Origin: Ypsolopha sequella
Lineage: Eukaryota; Arthropoda; Insecta; Lepidoptera; Ypsolophidae
Reading direction: 5' to 3'
Assembly: GCA_934047225.1 (NCBI GenBank)
Contig: OW203988.1
Span: 868,001-932,000, forward strand
Length of the DNA stretch: 64,000 nucleotides
The stretch's first letter is position 1. Each line of letters starts with the position of its first letter. Made by a program: the position numbers and the translations under genes. Below the pieces are notes generated by a model. That model was not told where the DNA came from. It searched no databases and was given only the letters and a program-made list of their open reading frames with translations. Shown here piece by piece: positions 53,067-64,000 of this stretch.

Positions 53067-53643
53067 AGATACAGGGGTCACTAACCAGAGACATGATACA
53101 GGGGTCACTAACCAGAGACAAGATACAGGGGTCACTAACTAGAGACAAGATACAGGGGTCACTAACTAGAGACAAGATACAGGGGTCACTAACTAGAGAC
53201 AAGATACAGGAGTCACTAACTAGAGACAAGATACAGGGGTCACTAACTAGAGACAAGATACAGGGGTCACTAACTAGAGACAAGATACAGGGGTCACTAA
53301 CTAGAGACAAGATACAGGGGTCACTAACTAGAGACAAGATACAGGAGTCATTAACCAGAGACAAGATACAGGGGTCACTAACTAGAGACAAGATACAGGG
53401 GTCACTAACTAGAGACAAGATACAGGAGTCACTAACCAGAGACAAGATACAGGGGTCACTAACTAAAGACAAGATACAGGGGTCACTAACTAGAGACAAG
53501 ATACAGGGGTCACTAACTAGAGACAAGATACAGGGGTCACTAACTAGAGCCAAGATACAGATACAGAGGTCACTAACCAGAGAAAAGATACAGGGGTCAC
53601 TAACTAGAGACAAGATACAGGGGTCACTAACTAGAGACAAGAC
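53067..53643 (+). repeat. 27-bp minisatellite, about 21 copies
   Basis: The unit contains AGATACAGGGGTCACTAACT and AGAGACA. Variants are ACC/ACT, GGAG for GGGG and one ATT for ACT. The only length change is a 6-base insertion near 53555. Frames stay open on both strands (period nine residues: IQGSLTRDK plus; LSLVSDPCI minus), because unit length is 3 x 9. The flanks show no gene structure. Confidence 0.93.
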
Positions 53644-54194
53644 AGTTTTCTGCAAAATACTGCTAAGGGGTGGCTTCATACTATAGCTCACCAGTTGGTA
53701 GGAAGATTCCAGTCCGAAAATCAAATGGTCATCGGTGACCAGACTGAAGACGATTATATGAATTCAATTTTCACGTCGCACAGAGGTGAAAAATCCAAAA
53801 AAACTGGCCAAAACCTATTTTTTTCAAATTTGTCATAGGTTGGGTGAAAGATTGTTCCTGGTCCAATTCTAGGGATAGAGGGATAGTGTGGGCAGAGGAA
53901 AATACCAAATATCCTTCTGCTTCTGCTAAAATGGGTCAAAAATGAGCTGGGGTGGTTAGCGTTTGGGTAACAATTCATATGGATCTAAAAATATACCTAA
54001 TAGTGTTAAAAAATAACTATCCCCTCCTTTCTCTTACACTAACTCCCTTCCCCCTTAATTTCATACAGATAAATAATATACAAAAATGAAATGCAAGTCT
54101 TTCATAATCAAAAAATATATATAATTATGTTTAGTTTATTATACAGTGTCAATTTCAGGATCCTCTAATAAATTTAACACACTTTGAAACAAAG
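53644..54194. other. Non-coding stretch
   Basis: Follows the stop of the minus-strand pseudogene at 54195 and may include its 3' untranslated region. No gene seen. Confidence 0.4.
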
Positions 54195-54792
54195 TTAGAA
54201 AAGTTTTCTCAGATCACTTATAAAAAGGTCAGATGACACCATTAGTCTTTGATATGAGTTTACCATACACTGCTTTCGAAAAAAAATTTTGGAAAATTGC
54301 TCCCTATATTTTCTCACATCTTTGTTTCTGCTCTCTTGAGCAATAGCTACTTCCGAAGTTTCAATTATCCTTAAGCCATAGAACAGTATTTTGTGGAATT
54401 TCGTAGGCATATTAAACCATGGATAATGGAACACAAAAGTACATGCTGTTTTCAAGCAGAAAATCTTAAATTTGGCAGCATTTATTTTATATCCACTTGC
54501 CATGAACTTCAAAATTGAATGAAGCCGATTTAAGAGATTCAAGCTGATACTTATTTCAGTTACTTCCTCTGCATGCTGAAACATATTTCAAGCCGTGTTT
54601 CCATCTGTAGACACCCCTCCACCCTGCCTTGGTTTGTCTATATGTAGACCAAGTTTTTCCCAAAAATCTTTGAGCGATCACTGGTTTCTTCAAACTTCTT
54701 GGAAGGTCGGCCACCTCCTTGGTTGCGGGCTGAATGCACAACAGGGAAAGTAACATAGGCATTGAACCATTTTTTTGTTTTTGTCGGCGCAC
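54195..54792 (-). pseudogene. Uncharacterised transposon-type protein, C-terminal part, broken
   Basis: On the minus strand, RPSKKFEETSDRSK (54668-54709), then in another frame GLHIDKPRQGGGVSTDGNTA ending at a TGA (54588-54590), then in the same frame NMFQHAEEVTEISISLNLLN, LKFMASGYKINAAKFKIF, FVFHYPWFNMPTKFHKILFY, AQESRNKDVRKYREQ and LMVSSDLFISDLR to the stop at 54195. I recognise GRPSK, DGNTAR and SRNKD-type motifs from a family of long uncharacterised proteins repeated in aphid, hydra and other genomes, presumably transposon-encoded. The frameshift and TGA mark a pseudogene. Function unknown. Confidence 0.55.
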
Positions 54793-56073
54793 TCTGTAAA
54801 ATTGTCATGTGCTTGTTGGAGTTTGGTCTTGTAATCTGACACTAATCTTGTTAAAAACCACTTGGTTTAGTGTGAAAAATCGGTGACACGTAGAGCATTT
54901 TTCATCTTTTCTTGCAAGTATGTCCGTTTTTCGTTATGCTATCGAGAAGCATACTCTCTATAATAGCTGATAAGAGTGTATCTGCTAAAACAGGCTTCTT
55001 CGTTAGTTGATCCTAAAACAATTAAAAAACAAAAATTTGCAAACATGACTAATAAAATAAAATTTTTGTTAAGGCGACGGTTTCGGACGGGAAAATTTTC
55101 AGTGATTTTAGCAAGACTAATGATTACTTTTTGTAACAATGTTAACATTAAAGCCGGATGTGCCAGGAAATTCAACTTTATCATTTCATGAAAATTACTA
55201 AGCAGAAAAAAATCATTTTCACGTCGTTTTAGTGGCATTAATGTTTAAAAAAAAGTCATTGAGTATCTAAAATAAATAATGAAAAATAGATAATTACCTT
55301 CTGGAGTAGAATCCATCGCAAAAACACAAACTTTCACAAAAACTTCCGAGTAAGAAATTAATAAACGCAAGACTTAAAATTGTCGTAAACACATCCAATT
55401 TTGAACAAGTTCAACTTTGGACTGATGTAAAAATGACAACCCGTTTTTCAGGTAGCCTTAATTGCTGTGAACCTTTTCATTGTTTATTCAGGTAGTAATT
55501 TAAATTATTTTTGACGTGTTTCGAGAATTTTTACGTTTTTAGGTTTCGACCAGCTTTTATGGATTTTTCACCTTCGTGCGTCGCAGACCACTAGGAGTTC
55601 CAGCTCTGTGACGCGGAAATAGAAGGCGTCGTCGTTCATTGTGGGCTAACGCACATTCTATGGACCGACAAGCAGTGAGCATTGTGTTCCGTTTTCTGAT
55701 GAGTCTCGTGCTTGGTGAAGTTCATCCTTACCAAGGTGAAATGATCATGATGTGAGCCTCCGGACTGACTGAGTAACACTTCGCCTGCTTTGACTTTCTT
55801 GCTTTCGGGGCAAGCGCGTTCCATCCTAGATTATACCAAAGCCTTTCACCCAGCGTGGTAAAGACCAAGCGTACGCGGATTGCGGGTAAAAAATTTGTCC
55901 TAAACGTTGTGGAATCCAGGTTGATTATAAGCCTGTTCATTGAGCAAAGTAAATGCGGTGATATCTAGTGAACACAACGTTATGTTTAGTGAAGCTATGA
56001 TTTTACTGTCCATTACTTACGTGTCCCTGTAATTACCTACTACATACGTAAGTAATCGCACAATACACGAACA
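54793..56073. other. Non-coding stretch
   Basis: May hold 5' debris of the pseudogene above; a GT-AG pair at 55301-55248 on the minus strand (AAGGTAATTATC ... TTTTAGATAC) resembles an intron, without proof. 55978-56077 is one copy of a dispersed sequence repeated at 56946-57034 on the other side of the 31-bp array. Confidence 0.35.
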
Positions 56074-56950
56074 AAGTAAATGCGGTGATATCTAATGAAC
56101 ACAATATAACGTTTAGTGATATCTAGTGAACACAATATAACGTTAAGTGGTATCTAGTGAACACAATATAACGTTTAGTGATATCTAGTGAACACAATAT
56201 AACGTTAAGTGATATCTAGTGAACACAATATAACGTTTAGTGATATCTAGTGAACACAATATAACGTTAAATGATATATAGTGAACACAATATAACGTTA
56301 AGTGATATATAGTGAACACAATATAACGTTTAGTGATATCTAGTGAACACAATATAACGTTTAGTGATATCTAGTGAACACAATATAACGTTAAGTGATA
56401 TCTAGTGAACACAATATAACGTTTAGTGATATCTAGTGAACACAATATAACGTTTAGTGATATCTAGTGAACACAATATAACGTTTAGTGATATCTAGTG
56501 AACACAATATAACGTTTAGTGATATCTAGTGAACACAATATAACGTTAAGCGATATCTAGTGAACACAATATAACGTTTAGTGATATCTAGTGAACACAA
56601 TATAACGTTTAGTGATATCTAGTGAACACAATATAACGTTAAGTGATATATAGTGAACACAATATAACGTTTAGTGATATCTAGTGAACACAATATAACG
56701 TTTAGTGATATCTAGTGAACACAATATAACGTTTAGTGATATCTAGTGAACACAATATAACGTTTAGTTATATATAATGAACACAATATAACGTTTAGTG
56801 ATATCTGGTGAACACAATATAACGTTTAGTGATATCTAGTGAACACAATATAATGTTTAGTGATATCTAGTGAACACAATATAACGTTTAGTGATATCTA
56901 GTGAACACAATATAACGTGTAATGATATCTAGCGAACACAATATAAAGTT
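56074..56950 (+). repeat. 31-bp minisatellite, about 28 copies
   Basis: The unit contains GTGATATCTAGTGAACACAA and TATAACGTTTA, with TTTA/TTAA and ATCT/ATAT variants. An isolated single unit also lies at about 55953-55984, outside the array. Related flanking blocks on both sides (55978-56077 and 56946-57034, both ending CACAATACACGAAC) show that the array expanded within a duplicated dispersed element. Confidence 0.93.
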
Positions 56951-57034
56951 AAGTGAAGGTATAGTTTTACTTTCTATAACTAACGTGTTTCTGTAATTAC
57001 TACAAACTTACTCACACAATACACGAACGAAGTC

Positions 57035-57550
57035 CCGGGCAAAGGCCCGTCGCGGTGCGTCACTACCTTACCCCGCTCCTTTATCTCATTGATCCCTGTT
57101 TTTGCTGAAAGGTCCTCAGTCCTAAGCCTTCTGTAGGTCCCTGAAAGGGCTTCGCAAGATAAGGCTCCGTTGGGTCAATCTCCTTTACAAAAATCCACCA
57201 TATCAATTTAATCATCAGGCAGCCAGTACTCGTATTTCTACGTGTATTTATTTTGTAGTTAGATAGTTTTAAATCAAGTTTCCTATTATACCAAACCTTT
57301 TGTGTACATAACCTTTTATGAAAGGAGTATAATATAAGCTTCGGATCATAAAAATAATAAGATTTCAAAGTTATTTGCACAATAAAAGTACACTATTTGT
57401 CGCTTACATTACACATTCTACTGCGGCATCTCGTTTTTGGGAGATTATAATGTAGTAAAATATAAACTATATACTGTCCCTGTGGTCAGTGGTTTGAACA
57501 TCTCGACATCTGAAAATCAAGGGTTAAAATTTCGTACGTGCAAATTCCAA
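57035..57550. other. Non-coding stretch
   Basis: Begins with CCCGGGCAAAGGCCCG, a short hairpin next to the 31-bp array and possibly the end of its host element. No gene seen. Confidence 0.4.
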
Positions 57551-57985
57551 TTTACAAACAATATGTAAGTACGGTATGTAACCTTCGGAGAGCAGCACGT
57601 GACAGATTCAACATTCAACATGGTAGGAGGGAATTATGTACAAACAAAATGTAAGTACGGTGTGTGCCCTTCGGAGAGCAGCACGTGACAGATTCAACAT
57701 TCAACATGCTAGAAGTGAATTATGTACAACCAATATGTAAGTACGGTGTGTGCCCTTCGGAGAGCAGCACGTGACAGATTCAACATTCAACATGCTAGGA
57801 GGGAATTGTGTACAAACAATATGTAAATACGGTGTGAGCCCTTCGGAAAGCAGCACGTGACAGATTCAAGATTCAACATGCTAGGAGGCAATAATGTACC
57901 AACAATATGTAAGCACTGTGTTTCCTTCGGAAAGCATCACGTGACAGATTCAAGATTCAATATGCTAGGAGGCAATAATGTTCGG
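57551..57985 (+). repeat. 86-bp tandem repeat, five copies
   Basis: TACAAACAATATGTAAGTAC recurs at 57553, 57639, 57725, 57811 and 57897, an exact 86-base period. Shared core: CTTCGGAGAGCAGCACGTGA then CAGATTCAACATTCAACATG. Copies drift progressively (last two have GGAAAGCA and CAAGATTC), as expected of stepwise duplication. Confidence 0.95.
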
Positions 57986-60541
57986 TAAAACCTGTGTGTG
58001 ACGAATGTAGACTTAAAATTGCATTTCTCAGCCCATACACAAAAAGCCTCTGCCTCCCTTCGGGGATTCATGTCGTGACGATGTATGTATTAAAATGGGT
58101 AGTAGTTTCAGGGCTCATGTCGCAGTTTTATCATACGAGTAAAGCACGTGCCAACATGTCCAGGTGATGTATGTTCATCCTACATGCAACACTTTTTGTG
58201 TGAGCTGAAGCCTGACTACGGAATGGTGAAATATTGCTTCAAGCAGTTGTCTGAATATTTGCTGATAAAAAATTCACTTCTATATTATTCTACCTATAGT
58301 TTTTTAATTTTAAAAATGAATAGAATTACGGATGAAAGAAACCCTTGTTCTGTTTCACAAACCCAACTAGATTCGTCTTATCGACATTCCCAGTGGATTG
58401 GATGGTTAAAATGCTGTCTTAACTTTGTTTGTACAATCTCATGACTAATTGTGAATTAAATTACAAACTGAGCTTTATAAACCTCACTAATACTGAACTA
58501 TTAGCGTCAACTGCCACAACCCAAAATGCTTTTCAACTTTTATCTTCTAAAAAAGATATACAAAGATAAGTTATACACTTTGTGGTAAGTAACTAACGTT
58601 TAACCTTAAAGTGGGAAAAATTTACTTTATGTAAATAAAAGTCAAGATAAATAAATAACAATAATGCAAAGTCAAGCCTGTAAAAGTAAATCTATTGTGT
58701 ATGTGAAGACAAAGTGTCAATAGTACATTACTGCAGAGACCGGTAAGTTAAAAGTCCGGGCCCGCAGGGTGAGGATTTTTATATACTAGTCTAGGAAAGT
58801 AAAGCTTTTCTCAAAATAAAACGAGACTTTATCCGGATTTTTGTTCCGGTGGTATGCCCAGTAAAAGTTTCAAAAAATCTGTCAGTTGCCAAAAAGTGGC
58901 AAATTTGAGTATGGGACCGTTATCAACGATCTAAGATGCCTCTTAATACCGAGTTTCACGTGAATCTGAGCACTTTTTAGTACCTGTCAAAAGACTGACA
59001 AAACCTATCAAACGAATATTTTTTCATTTTTACTCATTTAGCCCTTATCAAACCGTCGCAAAATCTAAACCAGGAGTCTCTAACACTAGCCGTTCAGGAG
59101 ATAAGGTCGATCAAAATGGCGCCAATTTTTTTTTGCGTTAAATAGATCTGTTTAAGCCCTTTTCTTAGAGTACCATGAACATGAGTCTAGCTTCAGCCGC
59201 TTGGGAGATATTACCGTTAAAGTTTTGACATTTCCGGTGGGTAGATCCCGGCAAGACCTTTTCTTAGAGTACCATCAACATACGTTTAGCTTCAGCCGAT
59301 TAGGACATATAGGCCGTTAAAGATTTGACATAAAATAATTAAAATACATCTTTTTTGACACCCTATAGTCCAACTCTAAATGGTTTATCCTTTCGTTCCA
59401 AAAACATGTCCGAAAGAAAATTCTACCGAAAAATATTGTGGCCAATTTTTTGTTGGCACATCTCTATAGTTGGGGGACATCCCTAGTGTCAGGGTCATAT
59501 TTAACCTGTCAGGAACAACCTCAATGTCAGGCACATCCCTAGTTTCGGGTACATCTCTAGTGCCAGGCACATCACTACGAATAGCACATCCCTAAAGTCA
59601 GGTACTTCACTGTGTCAAAGTGAAATAATGATAAAGCCCATCACTATGTTAGAGTCAAAGAATGTCAAAGTACATCCCTAATATCAGGGACATCACTATT
59701 CTGAAGTCAAAAAATGTCAAAGCTCATCCCTAGCGTCAGGGACATTACTATGTCAAAGTCAAAGAATGTCGAAGCATATCCCTAACGTCATACTCTCAGA
59801 TAGTTAAAAAATAAACATATACCTACCAATGGTATGTTTTGGATTTTCATACGAATTTAGTGGGCACTTATTGAGACACTTACTGAAATAACTCTCCAGG
59901 ATGAAGTACTTACTGGCTTGTATTAAAAGAAATGTCAAGGTAACTAAATTTTTTAAGTGAAAAGGAATATCAAGATAAGTTATTAAGTTAAATAATTTAA
60001 CAGTGGGGATAGTTTTAAGTTAAGTAGTTTATTTAAAAGATTTTTTACGTTTTGAAGTGTCAGTTCTTATAATTTACTTATATTTAGTTGTTTTGCCCGC
60101 TAACCGAACTTAATCCTGACATTCAATACAAGCGAATGGTTTGAAAAACCTTATTTCTATTTTTTTAATTAAATTTACTCTAACAGCTTTTCATGTTTTA
60201 TGTTTTTTTTATATATATATCAAAGAAATAATATAAATTTTGCTGATAAATAGGATAATACAAATATAAAGTGATCTCAAGATATATTTCGGGTCCGATC
60301 TGGACCCAACATCAGTTGAGTCTTAATTGAAATAAATAGACGTTGACATATTTAATATATATTTCTATTTACTACTTAAAGATTCGTGGAAAAGATTAAT
60401 AACATAAATAAAAATTTCATAATAAAAACGGCTACTCACGATATAATATTCAGATTTGGTCCAGTTGTTTTTATTTTGTTTGACGGAATGGCTACTTGCC
60501 TATTACTTATAAAATCTGGTGAAACTGTAAAAAAGATGTAA
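57986..60541. other. Non-coding stretch with a degenerate repeat
   Basis: No gene. 59160-59290 has a local duplication of CTTTTCTTAGAGTACCAT with AGCTTCAGCCG. 59455-59790 carries an old, diverged array. Confidence 0.4.
59455..59790 (+). repeat. Degenerate minisatellite
   Basis: Recurrent ACATCCCTAGTGTCAGG blocks at irregular spacing (about 20 bases at first, then about 65 with GTCAAAGAATGTCAAAG between). Substitutions and indels are many, so this array is older than its neighbours. Confidence 0.75.
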
Positions 60542-60549
60542 CTTATGGC

Positions 60550-61070
60550 CAGAGATAGAATAATTGGATCGATATATACCTAAAATTGGAAAAATCCTTG
60601 AAAAAGTTTTTAGGTGTGGAGTCGGATTCTTAAAATATTATTTATTTTGATAGTGAAAATTATTACGATGGTGTACCTAATACTTCAAAGATGTTACCGT
60701 AAATTTATATTATTTAGAAATTGTATACAATTCCTAGGATATTTATAAAATGCCAAGCTGATTTATCTATTTGTTTATTTTATTTTTGATTGGTTGTGTT
60801 TATTGCCTTTTGCTCTGTTTGGCCTAAACAAGCTTGACATTTTATAAATTTCTTAGGAGTTGTATTAAATTTCTATTTTTATTAATTCTATTTATTTATT
60901 TATTTAGACTGCCAGTAACATATTTATTAAGTATAAAATTATCGTAACGTTTTAAGTAATTCCGGGATTTTTACTATCAAAATAATATTATAAGAAGCCG
61001 ACTCCGCTATTACAAACATTCTCAGTTTTTCCAACTTTAGGTATAATTCGATCCAATTATCCTATCCCTG
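60550..61070. mobile_element. hAT-type foldback element, 521 bp, with perfect 8-bp target duplication
   Basis: Ends CAGAGATAGAATAATTGGAT and, on the other strand, CAGGGATAGGATAATTGGAT. CTTATGGC occurs directly outside at 60542-60549 and 61071-61078. The fold continues inward through GGAGTCGG and GATAGTRAAAA and again near the middle (ATAAAATGCCAAGCTGA / AAGCTTGACATTTTATAA). The 8-bp duplication and CAG ends point to hAT. No coding capacity; arms are diverged, so older than the element at 12155. Confidence 0.8.
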
Positions 61071-61464
61071 CTTATGGCACAAAGGAAATACAATTAATAT
61101 ACATTATTTTATTCGCTTTTGATTTAAAAAGTATAAGGTCACAATCCGAAGCTGCCAGGTCAACCAAAATTATTCAAAATAAATTGTGAAAATTGTTAAT
61201 AACAACTGGTGAATGTAGTAAAATTACTACCACCTATGAGTTGAAAAGCATATAGCTACCGAAAATTTATAATAATTTGCAATATATTATTCCTTCATAT
61301 ACACCGTAGCATATACAATAAAATAAAAGTATTTATTTAAATTATTATAAAATTTCGGATTTATTGAAGCTAAACCTTCATACGACGCTTACCACTACTC
61401 ATCAGTATGAGCACTACCAGGTTTCTAGTTGGTTCAGTAATATTGTTTATAGTTTGTTTACCAA

Positions 61465-64000
61465 ACACGACTACCGGCTACAAACAATACAACTACCGGC
61501 TACAAACAATACGACTACCGGCTACAAACAATACAACTACCGGCTACATACAATACGACTACCGGCTACAAACAATACAACTACCGGCTACATACAATAC
61601 GACTACCGGCTACAAACAATACAACTACCGGCTACAAACAATACGACTACCGGCTACAAACAATACAACTACCGGCTACAAACAATACGACTACCGGCTA
61701 CAAACAATACGACTACCGGCTACAAACAATACGACTACCGGCTACAAACAATACAACTACCGGCTACAAACAATACAACTACCGGCTACAAACAATACGA
61801 CTACCGGCTACAAACAATACAACTACCGGCTACAAACAATACAACTACCGGCTACAAACAATACGACTACCGGCTACAAACAATACAACTACCGGCTACA
61901 AACAATACAACTACCGGCTACATACAATACGACTACCGGCTACAAACAATACAACTACCGGCTACATACAATACGACTACCGGCTACAAACAATACAACT
62001 ACCGGCTACATACAATACGACTACCGGCTACAAACAATACAACTACCGGCTACAAACAATACAACTACCGGCTACAAACAATACGAGTACCGGCTACAAA
62101 CAATACAACTACCGGCTACATACAATACGACTACCGGCTACAAACAATACAACTACCGGCTACAAACAATACGACTACCGGCTACAAACAATACGACTAC
62201 CGGCTACAAACAATACGACTACCGGCTACAAACAATACGACTACCGGCTACAAACAATACGACTACCGGCTACAAACAATACGACTACCGGCTACAAACA
62301 ATACGACTACCGGCTACAAACAATACGACTACCGGCTACAAACAATACGACTACCGGCTACAAACAAAACGAGTACCGGCTACAAACAATACGACTATCG
62401 GCTACAAACAATACGACTACCGGCTACAAACAATACGAGTACCGGCTACAAACAATACGACTACCGGCTACAAACAATACGACTACCGGCTACAAACAAT
62501 ACGACTACCGGCTACAAACAATACGACTACCGGCTACAAACAATACGAGTACCGGCTACAAACAATACGACTATCGGCTACAAACAATACGACTATCGGC
62601 TACAAACAATACGACTACCGGCTACAAACAATACGAGTACCGGCTACAAACAATACGACTACCGGCTACAAACAATACGACTACCGGCTACAAACAATAC
62701 GACTATCGGCTACAAACAATACGACTACCGGCTACAAACAATACGACTATCGGCTACAAACAATACGACTACCGGCTACAAACAATACGAGTACCGGCTA
62801 CAAACAATACGACTACCGGCTACAAACAATACGACTATCGGCTACAAACAATACGACTACCGGCTACAAACAATACGAGTACCGGCTACAAACAATACGA
62901 CTACCGGCTACAAACAATACGACTATCGGCTACAAACAATACGACTACCGGCTACAAACAATACGAGTACCGGCTACAAACAATACGACTATCGGCTACA
63001 AACAATACGACTATCGGCTACAAACAATACGACTACCGGCTACAAACAATACGACTACCGGCTACAAACAATACGACTATCGGCTACAAACAATACGACT
63101 ACCGGCTACAAACAATACGACTACCGGCTACAAACAATACGACTACCGGCTACAAACAATACGACTACCGGCTACAAACAATACGAGTACCGGCTACAAA
63201 CAATACGACTATCGGCTACAAACAATACGACTATCGGCTACAAACAATACGACTACCGGCTACAAACAATACGAGTACCGGCTACAAACAATACGACTAT
63301 CGGCTACAAACAATACGACTACCGGCTACAAACAATACGACTACCGGCTACAAACAATACGACTACCGGCTACAAACAATACGACTACCGGCTACAAACA
63401 ATACGAGTACCGGCTACAAACAATACGACTACCGGCTACAAACAATACGACTATCGGCTACAAACAATACGACTACCGGCTACAAACAATACGAGTACCG
63501 GCTACAAACAATACGACTACCGGCTACAAACAATACGACTATCGGCTACAAACAATACGACTACCGGCTACAAACAATACGACTACCGGCTACAAACAAT
63601 ACGACTATCGGCTACAAACAATACGACTACCGGCTACAAACAATACGAGTACCGGCTACAAACAATACGACTACCGGCTACAAACAATACGACTACCGGC
63701 TACAAACAATACGAGTACCGGCTACAAACAATACGACTACCGGCTACAAACAATACGAGTACCGGCTACAAACAATACGACTACCGGCTACAAACAATAC
63801 GACTACCGGCTACAAACAATACGACTATCGGCTACAAACAATACGACTACCGGCTACAAACAATACGAGTACCGGCTACAAACAATACGACTACCGGCTA
63901 CAAACAATACGACTATCGGCTACAAACAATACGACTACCGGCTACAAACAATACGAGTACCGGCTACAAACAATACGACTACCGGCTACAAACAATACGA
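61465..64000 (+). repeat. 22-bp satellite, about 115 copies, running off the window
   Basis: The unit contains ACTACCGGCTACAAACAAT plus ACG. Variants at fixed positions define monomer types: AATACAACT versus AATACGACT, GACTAC, GACTAT, GAGTAC, and TACATAC for TACAAAC. The first 700 bases alternate AACTAC and GACTAC types; from about 62.7 kb a four-monomer order recurs. No insertions interrupt it. Confidence 0.97.

Noticed and set aside
57035..57060. CCCGGGCAAAGGCCCG hairpin as a Helitron 3' end
   Set aside because: No CTRR terminus placed correctly after the hairpin and no matching 5' TC end identified.

Overview
The window looks like repeat-dominated insect DNA, most likely from a moth or butterfly (Lepidoptera). 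It is AT-rich and eukaryotic, and I found no convincing host gene. The protein-coding content belongs to transposable elements: BEL/Pao retrotransposons, a non-LTR ORF1 protein with a PHD finger and a baculovirus-FP-like C-terminus, an RTE-like reverse transcriptase remnant, a piggyBac derivative and OTU-protease debris. Several dispersed repeats, notably one containing GAGTCNGACTCGC and GGTTCCGTACC, match repeats I remember as very common in Lepidoptera. The species and chromosome cannot be named from sequence alone.

Layout. 1-4066: 3' part of a BEL/Pao element with an open pol frame and its 3' LTR, abutting an 85-bp tandem array (4077-5274). 5.3-9.5 kb: non-coding, with a diverged duplication, a 13-bp minisatellite and a retroposon tail. 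9.5-12.4 kb: RTE-like remnant (minus strand) carrying a 40-bp array grown out of its own coding sequence, then three small foldback elements, one a hAT-type MITE with a perfect 8-bp target duplication. 12.6-14.04 kb: non-LTR element with an intact ORF1 and an abruptly truncated ORF2. 14620-21453: complete, very young BEL/Pao element on the minus strand with identical 464-bp LTRs, ATATG target duplication, gag and pol in one frame separated by a single UAA. 21.6-26.7 kb: three foldback MITEs and four minisatellites. 28089-29055: internally deleted piggyBac-like element with TTAA duplications.

31852-35943: a large inverted repeat with arms of about 1.9 kb. Each arm carries a copy of a gene whose motif spacing suggests a PIN/FEN1-like nuclease. 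36-46 kb: non-coding with many copies of dispersed families, including a tandem triplication at 45.1-46.4 kb. 46665-47822: broken OTU-protease gene followed by a near-perfect palindrome with 266-bp arms. 48.4-58 kb: four further tandem arrays, a foldback relative of the 85-bp monomer, and a pseudogene of an uncharacterised transposon-type protein. 60550-61070: a second hAT-type foldback with an 8-bp duplication. 61465 to the window end: a 22-bp satellite with local higher-order structure.

Themes. Several minisatellites seem to have been seeded by transposon sequence (40-bp from RT coding sequence, 85-bp from a foldback end, 31-bp inside a dispersed repeat). Long inverted repeats recur from 45 bp to 1.9 kb arms. 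The most interesting objects are the nuclease-like inverted gene pair, the young BEL element with its in-frame stop, and the TE-seeded arrays. No rRNA, CRISPR array, confident tRNA or intact cellular gene was found. Statements on protein families rest on motif recognition by eye; no searches were run.
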